A DNA stretch of 64,000 nucleotides. Origin: JANXZS01 sp963797255 (GTDB lineage: Bacteria; Acidobacteriota; Terriglobia; Terriglobales; Acidobacteriaceae). Location of the stretch: assembly GCA_963797255.1 (NCBI GenBank), contig CAWCOV010000015.1, positions 682,001 through 746,000 on the forward strand, read 5' to 3'. A program made the translations under genes and the position numbers. The stretch's first letter is position 1, and each line of letters starts with the position of its first letter. The notes below the pieces were generated by a model. It saw only the letters and a list, made by a program, of their open reading frames with translations, was not told the DNA's origin and did no database searches. Shown here piece after piece: positions 44,162-52,170 of the stretch.

Positions 44162-46909
44162 TTAGCGCGTTCCACCCAGCGACTGCGGGTTGAATGCGTG
44201 GCTCTCTTCGACTGCAGCCTGCGCAGCAGCCAGGCGGGCAGTCAGCAAGCGATACGGAGAACAGGAGACGTAGTTCAGGCCGATCTTATGGCAGAACTTT
44301 ACTGACTCCGGCTCGCCGCCGTGCTCACCGCAGATACCTACTTTCAGATTTGGACGCGATGCGCGACCCTTGCTTACGGCACCCTTCACCAGTTGACCCA
44401 CACCGTCCTGGTCGAGTACGGCAAATGGATCCTGTTTGAAGATTCCTTCTCTCATATACGCGGGAAGGAACTTGTTAATGTCGTCGCGCGAAATGCCAAA
44501 CGTGGTCTGCGTCAGATCGTTCGTTCCGAAGCTGAAGAACTCGGCTTCCTTCGCAATCTGATCGGCCACCAGGGCAGCGCGTGGAAGTTCGATCATTGTG
44601 CCAACCAGGAACTCGACTCGAATACCCTTCTCGGCAAAGACCTCTTCCGCAACGCGGCGGATAATGTTGGCCTGGTTCCGCATCTCGTCAACCGTGCTGA
44701 TCAGCGGAATCATGATTTCCGGATTGACTTCCTGCCCGGACTTCTTCACCGCAACCGCCGCCTCAAACAAGGCACGCGCCTGCATTTCGGTGATCTCGGG
44801 ATAGGCAATGCCCAGACGGCATCCACGAAGACCCAGCATCGGGTTCGTCTCGTGCAGTTCTTCCACCCGGCGAAGCAGCAGGTGCAGCTCCTTCAGCTTG
44901 GGCGAACGCGGCTTGGTCAGTTCCAGCTTGGCGATTTCCACCAGCAGGTCTTCGCGCTTCGGCAGGAACTCGTGCAGCGGAGGATCCAGCAGGCGAACCG
45001 TTACCGGCAGCCCGTGCATCGTCTTGAACAAGCCAAGGAAGTCCGCTCTCTGCATCGGGAGCAGTTTCTTCAATGCAAGCCTGCGGTCCTTCTCGTTATC
45101 CGCAAGAATCATTGCCTGCATCAGCGGCAGACGGTCTTCCGCGAAGAACATATGTTCCGTGCGGCAGAGTCCAATGCCTTCTGCGCCAAACATTACTGCC
45201 TGGCGTGCATCGCGAGGAATGTCGGCATTGGCGCGGATGCGCAGCTTGCGCAGCGGATCTACCCAGGCCATGAATTTCACCAGGTCCGGATCATCCGGTG
45301 TTGCTGGCAGAGTCTTCAACCGTCCGCCAATTACGCGGCCAGTCGTGCCGTCCAGCGAGATCCAGTCTCCGTGCTTGAAGACCTTGCCCTTCACCCGCAT
45401 CTCGCCCTTCTTCTCGTTCACTTCAATGTCGCCCGCGCCGGCTACGCAGCACTTACCCATGCCGCGCGTCACAACTGCTGCGTGCGATGTCATGCCGCCG
45501 CGCGATGTCAGAATGCCCGCCGCAACTTCCATGCCGGCGATGTCTTCCGGAGTCGTCTCACCGCGAACCAAAATGATCGAACTCATCTGGCCGTTGTTGG
45601 TGTGCTTCACTGCATCTTCCGCTGTGAAGACGATCTGTCCTACAGCTGCGCCCGGCGATGCCGGAAGGCCGAAGGCAAGCACGTCCACCGCAACGCCCTT
45701 CTCGTCGAGCCGCGGAACCAGGAAGTCATACAACTGGTTCGGCTCAACCCGGAAGATTGCTTCTTCTTCCGTGATCAGGTTCTCGCGCACCATGTCGATG
45801 GCGATGCGCACAGCCGCCAGGCCGGTACGTTTGCCGTTGCGCGTCTGCAGCATGTAGAGATGACCATCCTGGATGGTGAACTCAAAATCCTGAAGATCGC
45901 GATAGTGCTTTTCCATCTTCCATGTCAGGCTTCGAAGCTGGTCGTAAACATGCGGCATCAGGCGCTGCAGTTCGCTGATCGGCATCGGTGTGCGCACGCC
46001 GGAGACAACGTCTTCGCCCTGCGCGTTCATCAGGAATTCGCCGAAGAACTCGCGCTCGCCGGTCGCCGGGTTACGCGTAAAGCCCACACCCGTGCCGCTC
46101 GAATCGCCCATGTTGCCGAACACCATTGCCTGCACATTCACAGCCGTCCCCAGCATGTCGTCGATGTGATTAATTCGGCGATATGTCTTGGCGCGATTAT
46201 TGTTCCACGAGGTAAACACGGCGTCGCGAGCCATTACCAGCTGCGTGTGCGGATCCTGCGGGAAGTCTTTCTTGGTGTGCTTAACGATCAGCTTCTTGTA
46301 CTCAACAATGATCTCTTTCAGCCAATCAGCTGTCAGCTCTGTGTCCAGCTTGATGTGCTTCTTCTTCTTCATGCCGTCGAAGATCTCTTCGAACTCGGCC
46401 TTCTTCACATCCAGTACAACGTCGCCGAACATCTGGATAAGGCGGCGATAGGAGTCATAAGCAAAGCGGGGATTATTTGTCTTCTTCGCCAGCGCTTCCA
46501 CTGACTTGTCGTTCAGGCCCAGGTTCAAAATCGTGTCCATCATGCCCGGCATGGAAAACTTCGCGCCCGAGCGTACTGAAACCAGCAGCGGATTCTCACC
46601 CTGACCCAGCTTCTGTCCCTGCAGCTTCTCCAACCGGTCAAGCGAGCGGTTCATCTGTATATCGACATCCGGGCTCAATCCACCGCGCATGTATTCACGA
46701 CAGGCTTCCGTTTGAATCGTGAATCCTGGGGGTACAGGCAGCCCGACATTGGTCATCTCCGCCAGTCCGGCACCCTTTCCGCCCAGCACATCCTTCATCT
46801 TGCCGTTACCCTCTGCTGCCCCTCCGCCAAAAAAGAACGCATATTGCGTTCCAGCTTGGGAAGGGCTCGATACAGCTACGACTTTCTCTTCCTCGGTAAT
46901 CACGCTCAT
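44162..46909 (-). CDS. ppdK: Pyruvate phosphate dikinase
   Basis: 915 residues from ATG 46909, which has GGAGG 6 bases upstream. The N-terminal ATP-grasp domain begins at GGKGAGLAEMTNVGLPVPPGFTIQTEAC. The central phosphohistidine domain has GGMTSHAAVVTRGMGKCCV with the catalytic His. The C-terminal PEP/pyruvate-binding TIM barrel includes AEGIGLCRTEHMF, MEIPR-like MIELPRAAL, FFSFGTNDLTQTTFGISRDD and the catalytic Cys in GICGEHGGEP. It interconverts pyruvate and PEP with ATP and phosphate. The length and motifs match the bacterial form. It stands alone; no PpdK regulatory kinase gene is next to it. Confidence 0.97.
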   Translation of the reverse strand: MSVITEEEKVVAVSSPSQAGTQYAFFFGGGAAEGNGKMKDVLGGKGAGLAEMTNVGLPVPPGFTIQTEACREYMRGGLSPDVDIQMNRSLDRLEKLQGQKLGQGENPLLVSVRSGAKFSMPGMMDTILNLGLNDKSVEALAKKTNNPRFAYDSYRRLIQMFGDVVLDVKKAEFEEIFDGMKKKKHIKLDTELTADWLKEIIVEYKKLIVKHTKKDFPQDPHTQLVMARDAVFTSWNNNRAKTYRRINHIDDMLGTAVNVQAMVFGNMGDSSGTGVGFTRNPATGEREFFGEFLMNAQGEDVVSGVRTPMPISELQRLMPHVYDQLRSLTWKMEKHYRDLQDFEFTIQDGHLYMLQTRNGKRTGLAAVRIAIDMVRENLITEEEAIFRVEPNQLYDFLVPRLDEKGVAVDVLAFGLPASPGAAVGQIVFTAEDAVKHTNNGQMSSIILVRGETTPEDIAGMEVAAGILTSRGGMTSHAAVVTRGMGKCCVAGAGDIEVNEKKGEMRVKGKVFKHGDWISLDGTTGRVIGGRLKTLPATPDDPDLVKFMAWVDPLRKLRIRANADIPRDARQAVMFGAEGIGLCRTEHMFFAEDRLPLMQAMILADNEKDRRLALKKLLPMQRADFLGLFKTMHGLPVTVRLLDPPLHEFLPKREDLLVEIAKLELTKPRSPKLKELHLLLRRVEELHETNPMLGLRGCRLGIAYPEITEMQARALFEAAVAVKKSGQEVNPEIMIPLISTVDEMRNQANIIRRVAEEVFAEKGIRVEFLVGTMIELPRAALVADQIAKEAEFFSFGTNDLTQTTFGISRDDINKFLPAYMREGIFKQDPFAVLDQDGVGQLVKGAVSKGRASRPNLKVGICGEHGGEPESVKFCHKIGLNYVSCSPYRLLTARLAAAQAAVEESHAFNPQSLGGTR

Positions 46910-47542
46910 TCGGAACCTCCGTTCCAACTTTTCTTTTCAGGTCGCACTACATGCCGCTAGGCAATCTCGTATCGAAATCCCGGTTCCGGATGGCCGCAAA
47001 ATGCCCGTTGGCGTCACGGAGATGAGAGTTCTAGAAAACATCGGATTGTTGACCTTGGAGGTAACGACAGTATGTGTCCGCTGTCACAGACTTGAGTATG
47101 TGGCGATTGTTCTTCTTCGGGCGTCCAATGGGGGCGTCCTTGGCGCACTCCAGCCACAAGCTGACCCGTCTGCCATCACCCTCAAAACCGGCAATCCCCG
47201 GCAGAGAAAAGTAGCCTCCTAAAGCACTCTCCGCTTGCACGAAAACGCGATCATCCGCCCCGCCTCACGCCACTGTCCAGCATTGTTTTAGGGAAAGTTG
47301 GCAGGGAACTGTCCATCGTTCATTTCAGACAGCTTGCCGAATTCCGCTGCCAGCCGTCCCGGTATCCCCACCCCCAGCAACCCCGGGTCGCCGATCGTTG
47401 GAAAGAGGCGCTATGATAGTGGCTCGCCGGGACATACGTTCGCCTACCTGAAGCCAGGTTGACCCGCCGATGTCATGTGCCTCAGCCTTGGCAGAAAAAG
47501 GGGCCCCGCTCCATACCGCTCTCAGAGTGAAAGAAGAACAAA
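46910..47542. other. Intergenic region with no recognised feature
   Basis: About 630 bases between the divergent ppdK and DUF3300 genes. Short frames at 46984-47240 have no support. I see no clear hairpin or repeat. Confidence 0.5.
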
Positions 47543-49009
47543 ATGATCAGGATCTTCATGAAGCAGCTTTTAGCCGCCACACTATCGTTCCTGCTCGTCC
47601 TGCCCGCTGTATCCGTTGAAGCGGCAGCGCAGCAACCCGCACCCGCCGCGGCACCGGCCGCAGCAGCCCCGGCGCAGGCCGCATCCGCGGAGCAGCCAGC
47701 GCCCCTCTCGGCGGATCAGTTGCAGGGCTTGGTAGCGCCCATCGCGCTCTACCCTGACGCCCTCGTAGCCCAGGTCCTCGGAGCCGCCACTTTCCCCGAT
47801 CAGGTCGTTGCCGCCAACGAGTGGCTTACGCAGAACAAGAGCCTCACCGGCGAAAATCTTATGAAGGCCGTGGACAAGCAGCCATGGGATCCCAGCGTGA
47901 AGGCCCTCACGGAATTCGCGTCCGTCCTCGACAACATGGCGAAGAATCTCACGTGGACCTCCTCATTAGGTGAGGCATATCACAACCAGGCCGCCGACGT
48001 GATGGCGGCGGTGCAGACGTTGCGCGCTAAAGCGAAAGCTGCCGGAAATCTGCAGACCGGATCGCAGATCACGGTCGTCCAGCAATCGCCCCAGGTCATC
48101 GTCATTCAGCCCACCAATCCGCAAGTCATCTACGTACCCACTTACAACCCGACCGTCGTCTATGGCGCTCCTGTCGCCACGCCGGGATATAGCACGGCTG
48201 CCGTCGTCACCACCGCAGTAGTTGCCTTCGGAATCGGAATCGCCGTCGGCGCAGCTATGAACAATAACTACTACTGGGGCTACAGTTCCTGGAATTGCAA
48301 TTGGCACAGCAGCACGGTGGTCTACCGCAGCACCTCTTATTACGGAAACAGCGCATGGCACGGCGGAGTCTATGGATCCAGCGTGACCGCTTACGGCCCC
48401 AACGGCGCTGCCCGAGCCGGCACCGCCTATAACTCGAACACCGGAACCTACGCTCGCGGCGCACAGACAGTCACACCCTACGGCAAGCAGTCGGTCGGCC
48501 AGGCTTACAACCCGAATACAGGAGCCTATGGCGCCACCCACCAGGCCTCCAACGCCTACGGCCAATACGGCAGTTCGGTCGTCTCAAAGGACGGCAACAC
48601 CGCATACACCCAGCACCAAACCACCGCAAATGGAACCGTGGCCACGGCACAGGGATCGCAGGGTGGCAGTGCTGCGGCGGCCTCCGGCAAATACGGCAAC
48701 AGTGGTGCTGTAGGACAAACCGCAAGCGGCGACAAGTACGCCGCCCACAACGGCAATGTCTACAGCAACACCGGCAGCGGATGGAACCAGACGCAGGGCA
48801 CGCCCCACAACACCTCCAACTACTCCGGAACCAGCTCGGCGAATTCCGCTGCCGCTCGCGGCTACGGCAGTGAGCCCAAGGCCAACTCAACGGCCTTCAG
48901 CGGAAGTGGTGGCGGCGGCGGTGGCGGCGGCGGTGGCGGCGGTTGGCAATCCCGGCAGGCCAGCGCGCGGGGTTCCGCAAGCCGCGGCGGTGGCGGCGGA
49001 CGTCGGTAA
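47543..49009 (+). CDS. DUF3300 protein, secreted, with Gly-rich tail
   Basis: 488 residues. A signal peptide (LLAATLSFLLVLPAVSVEA) leads into the DUF3300 domain (LVAPIALYPDALVAQVLGAATFPDQVVAANEWL, then KALTEFASVLDNMAKNLTWT). VIQPTNPQVIYVPTYNPTVVYG is the conserved end of the domain. A hydrophobic segment (AAVVTTAVVAFGIGIAVGAAM) may be a membrane helix. The C-terminal half is a Tyr/Asn/Gly/Ser-rich repeat region that ends in a run of about 12 glycines and Ser/Arg-Gly repeats. DUF3300 and DUF2950 genes usually stand together; function is unknown but a cell-envelope role is inferred. The ATG at 47558 is an alternative start. Confidence 0.9.
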   Translation: MIRIFMKQLLAATLSFLLVLPAVSVEAAAQQPAPAAAPAAAAPAQAASAEQPAPLSADQLQGLVAPIALYPDALVAQVLGAATFPDQVVAANEWLTQNKSLTGENLMKAVDKQPWDPSVKALTEFASVLDNMAKNLTWTSSLGEAYHNQAADVMAAVQTLRAKAKAAGNLQTGSQITVVQQSPQVIVIQPTNPQVIYVPTYNPTVVYGAPVATPGYSTAAVVTTAVVAFGIGIAVGAAMNNNYYWGYSSWNCNWHSSTVVYRSTSYYGNSAWHGGVYGSSVTAYGPNGAARAGTAYNSNTGTYARGAQTVTPYGKQSVGQAYNPNTGAYGATHQASNAYGQYGSSVVSKDGNTAYTQHQTTANGTVATAQGSQGGSAAAASGKYGNSGAVGQTASGDKYAAHNGNVYSNTGSGWNQTQGTPHNTSNYSGTSSANSAAARGYGSEPKANSTAFSGSGGGGGGGGGGGGWQSRQASARGSASRGGGGGRR

Positions 49010-49079
49010 AGCCATCGCCGGCCCACAGACTCAGTCAACCGTCAAAGAGTTCCCGAGAGCAAAAGTTTTGGAGGATTGA

Positions 49080-50018
49080 ATGTTCCTGAAACACCGTAGA
49101 ATTGCGTTCGCGCTCGTTCTCGCCTTGATCGTGCCCGTCGCCTGCAAAAAAGCCGAAACTCCCGAGAAGCCTGCAATCAGCACCTTTGCCTCCCCGGATG
49201 ACGCGTCCAGTGCGTTGCTGACAGCAGCAAAGTCCGGCGATCAGAACGCACTAATCGCCATCTTCGGCCCCGATTCCAAAGAACTCATCTCCTCCGGCGA
49301 CGGCGTTCAGGACAAGAACATCTCCGCCGCCTTTGTGACAGGGTATGAAGTCATGCACCGTTGGCGTCCTTTAGTGGATGGTTCGCAAATGCTGCTGGTA
49401 GGTGCCGACAATTTCCCCTTCCCGATTCCGCTCAAGAAGAATGCTGACGGAAAGTGGTTCTTCGACACCGCCGCAGGAAAAGATGAAGTCCTCAACCGCC
49501 GCATAGGCCGCAATGAACTCGCAATCATCGATGTCTGCGAAGCGGCAGCGGAAGCCCAGGCCGAATACTACTCAAAGCCTCACGACGGCCAGAAGGCGAA
49601 GCTATACGCAGCGAAGTTCCTCAGCGATCCCGGCAAGCAGAATGGACTGTACTGGAAGACTGAAGAAGGCCAGCCACCGAGCCCGCTCGGCCCTCTTTTC
49701 GCCTTCGCAACGGCAGAGGGATACACTGCAAATCCCCAGGGCCACACACCCTTCCACGGCTATTACTTCAAGGCGCTCAAGGGCCAGACCGACAAGGCTC
49801 CCGGCGGCGCGAAGGAATACATGGTCGATGGCAAGATGTCCGGCGGATTCGCCCTTGTCGCCTATCCCGCGGAGTACGGAAACTCCGGCGTCATGACCTT
49901 CATCATCAATCAGGATGGAGTGCTGCTGCAGAAGGACCTCGGCAAGTCCACCACGGAAACAGCAACTGCAATGACCTTGTTCGATCCCGATCCCAGCTGG
50001 GTCATCGTACTGCCCTAG
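49080..50018 (+). CDS. DUF2950 protein, lipoprotein-like
   Basis: 312 residues. The N terminus FALVLALIVPVACKKAE has a lipobox-like Cys. Downstream are the DUF2950 motifs: FASPDDASSALLTAAKSGD, GPDSKELISSGDGVQD, KWFFDTAAGKDEVLNRRIGRNEL and TPFHGYYFKALKGQ. AEYGNSGVMTFIINQDGVLLQKDLG is the C-terminal part of the domain. It follows the DUF3300 gene by 70 bases in one direction, the usual pairing. Confidence 0.93.
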   Translation: MFLKHRRIAFALVLALIVPVACKKAETPEKPAISTFASPDDASSALLTAAKSGDQNALIAIFGPDSKELISSGDGVQDKNISAAFVTGYEVMHRWRPLVDGSQMLLVGADNFPFPIPLKKNADGKWFFDTAAGKDEVLNRRIGRNELAIIDVCEAAAEAQAEYYSKPHDGQKAKLYAAKFLSDPGKQNGLYWKTEEGQPPSPLGPLFAFATAEGYTANPQGHTPFHGYYFKALKGQTDKAPGGAKEYMVDGKMSGGFALVAYPAEYGNSGVMTFIINQDGVLLQKDLGKSTTETATAMTLFDPDPSWVIVLP

Positions 50019-50036
50019 ACGAAATCGCACGCGAGA

Positions 50037-50064
50037 AGAGAAGCCTGGAGCCACAGGCTTCTCT
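50037..50064. terminator. Hairpin between convergent DUF2950 and ogt genes
   Basis: AGAGAAGCCTG (50037-50047) pairs perfectly with CAGGCTTCTCT (50054-50064) around a 6-base loop. It is 18 bases after one stop and 6 before the other. Flanking T-runs are weak, but its place between convergent genes supports a terminator role. Confidence 0.75.
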
Positions 50065-50069
50065 CTCGT

Positions 50070-50546
50070 CTATTTCTCCAATGTAAGCAAATGCGCCTTC
50101 GTCTCCAGCCCGCCCGCAAAGCCGGTCAGCTTTCCTGACGCACCAATCACGCGATGGCAGGGCACAATAATCGATACAGGATTCTTTCCGTTCGCCGCGC
50201 CAACAGCCCGCGATGCCTTGGGATTCCCCAGCTGCTTCGCAAGCTCGCCATAACTCCGCGTCTCTCCGAACGGAATCGCCAGCAGCGCCGCCCACACGTC
50301 TTTCTGAAATCGCGTGCCCCGCATATCCAGCGCAACAGAAAATGTTTTTCTTTTCCCGGCAAAGTATTCTCCTAATTGCCGCTCCGTCTCCACCAGCACG
50401 GGATGCTGCTCATCCGCGACCATCTCCTGCAACGGCACGCGCCCCGGTCGATCGTTCTCCCACAGCACCGCCACCAGTCCCTTTTCGCTTGCCACCACTT
50501 TCAACTCTCCCACCGGAGAATCAATCATCTTGTAATAGAGACTCAT
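50070..50546 (-). CDS. ogt: Methylated-DNA-protein cysteine methyltransferase
   Basis: 158 residues. The active-site Cys130 is in SIIVPCHRVIGASGKLTGFAGGLETK, the invariant PCHRV region. RGTRFQKDVWAALLAIPFGETRSYGELA holds the helix-turn-helix and Tyr for base flipping. It removes O6-alkyl groups from guanine in one suicidal step. It ends 62 bases before the Ada-AlkA-type gene starts downstream on the same strand, so the two may share a transcript. Confidence 0.96.
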   Translation of the reverse strand: MSLYYKMIDSPVGELKVVASEKGLVAVLWENDRPGRVPLQEMVADEQHPVLVETERQLGEYFAGKRKTFSVALDMRGTRFQKDVWAALLAIPFGETRSYGELAKQLGNPKASRAVGAANGKNPVSIIVPCHRVIGASGKLTGFAGGLETKAHLLTLEK

Positions 50547-50607
50547 CGTTTATCCTTCTGCATCTGTAAATTTGCTGACGATTTCTTCCGCCATCGATCT
50601 TCAAAAT

Positions 50608-52092
50608 CTAAGGAGTGCCCGCCGCCACATTGCCATCGGCAGCCCAGAGATGTTGCGCAGCATAAGCCCTCCATGGCCGCCAGAGTTCCGCGCGGCTCAA
50701 CAAATTCGCCGACGTCGTCTTCTCTCCATCAATCGAAGCCACGCCCCGCAGAAGCCCAATATCCGTTGCAGGAAACGCATCCATCTCGCGGATCGCACGA
50801 AGCGCAATATACTGCGCCGTCCATTCGCCAATCCCGCGAATCGCTCGCAGACGCGCAACCGTATCCTCAATGCTGCCGAAGGGACGAAACAAATTTGGAT
50901 CAGCCACCGCCGCCTCAGCCACCGCCTTCAGTGCGGTCAACCGCGCCGCCGGCATGCCCAGTCCAATCGCCGCAGCCGATGCCAGCCGCTTTGCTGTCGG
51001 AAATGCATGCGACAAATCTTCGTGAATCAGAAATGACTTCGGCACCGCGCGGCCATGCAGAGCCACAAGTTGTCCAGCCAGCTTGCGCGCAGCTACCACG
51101 CTGATCTGCTGGCCCAAAACCGCGCGTATCGCGATCTCGAATCCATCCCATCCGCCGGGAGCACGCAGGCCCGGACGCTGCGCCACCAATCGCGCCAGAA
51201 CAGGATCGCCGGACAAATGATCGTCAATCGTCTCAATGTCCGCGCCCACATCGAACTGCCGCCGCACCCGCGCAACAATAGCAGGGAAGAGCCGCACATC
51301 CGGGAAGCGAATGCTCACGCCAAGGCTCTGCCGATCCGGCAGGTGTTTGACCTCGATGCTTCCCATCGCGCCATCCACTTCTACGGTGCGCAGATAGCGT
51401 CCGTTCTCCACGATCTCCACACCGGGAATCGCACGCGCTCGCAGAAATCCCAGCATCGACTCCCAGTCATACGGCGCACGATATCGCAGCCGCAGCGCAA
51501 CATCCTTCTCCTCGTGCCTCGCCGCATTCTTCCGCCGCAACGCGCTTGGAGGCCGATCAAACAGGTCGCGAAATGTTTCGTTGAATCGGCGCAGGCTGCC
51601 GAAGCCGGCCGCCATCGCAACCTCCGTCATCGGCATCTGCGTTTCATGAATGAGTTGCTTCGCAAACAGCACTCGACGCGTCTGCGCAACAGAAATCGGC
51701 GACGCTCCCAGGTGCTGCAGAAACAGCCGCCGTAGTTGGCGCTCGCCCAACCCCAGCCGGTCCGCCAGTTTTTCAACCGTGTTTCCTTCGCCGTCCAGAG
51801 CCCCCTCGGCAATCAGCGCGAGTGCCCGGGAAACCGAATTCGAAGTGCCCCTCCACGAGGCCAGGTCAGGAGCCGTCTCCGGCCTGCAGCGAAGACACGG
51901 ACGAAACCCCGCATCCTGCGCCGCCGCCGCCGAACCAAAGAATTTGCAATTTTCGAAGTGTGGCGTTCGAGCAGGACAGATGGGCCTGCAATAGATACCC
52001 GTCGACGTCACCGCGACAAACATCAGGCCATCAAAGCGGGCATCCCGGCTCTGCAGCGCCCGATAACAAACCTCACGAGAGGGCAGTTCCAT
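50608..52092 (-). CDS. Ada-type regulator fused to 3-methyladenine DNA glycosylase (AlkA)
   Basis: 494 residues in three parts. The N terminus has the Ada zinc-binding cysteines (GIYCRPICPARTPHFENCKFF, then GFRPCLRCRPE). An AraC-type helix-turn-helix follows (TVEKLADRLGLGERQLRRLFLQHLGASP). The C-terminal 300 residues are an AlkA glycosylase with the HhH motif and catalytic Asp (IRGIGEWTAQYIALRAIREMDAFPATDIGLLRG). The zinc Cys serves as a methyl sensor for the repair regulon and the glycosylase removes alkylated bases. The domain order is known from other bacteria. Confidence 0.93.
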   Translation of the reverse strand: MELPSREVCYRALQSRDARFDGLMFVAVTSTGIYCRPICPARTPHFENCKFFGSAAAAQDAGFRPCLRCRPETAPDLASWRGTSNSVSRALALIAEGALDGEGNTVEKLADRLGLGERQLRRLFLQHLGASPISVAQTRRVLFAKQLIHETQMPMTEVAMAAGFGSLRRFNETFRDLFDRPPSALRRKNAARHEEKDVALRLRYRAPYDWESMLGFLRARAIPGVEIVENGRYLRTVEVDGAMGSIEVKHLPDRQSLGVSIRFPDVRLFPAIVARVRRQFDVGADIETIDDHLSGDPVLARLVAQRPGLRAPGGWDGFEIAIRAVLGQQISVVAARKLAGQLVALHGRAVPKSFLIHEDLSHAFPTAKRLASAAAIGLGMPAARLTALKAVAEAAVADPNLFRPFGSIEDTVARLRAIRGIGEWTAQYIALRAIREMDAFPATDIGLLRGVASIDGEKTTSANLLSRAELWRPWRAYAAQHLWAADGNVAAGTP

Positions 52093-52170
52093 GTCTGAAT
52101 TCTCGCACCCTCATGCAACTTAAACTAGCGGTTTTCGGACATGGTCAATCCTGTTAACTTTCAGGTCTGC

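Noticed and set aside
44321..46504. A 727-codon plus-strand open frame
   Set aside because: It lies exactly opposite ppdK, whose motifs, start and length are clear. Its protein is His- and Arg-rich without any domain, as expected for the opposite strand of a GC-rich gene.
47966..48890. Minus-strand Cys- and Arg-rich frames in the DUF3300 gene
   Set aside because: They are the opposite strand of the Gly/Ser/Tyr-rich tail; no support for expression.
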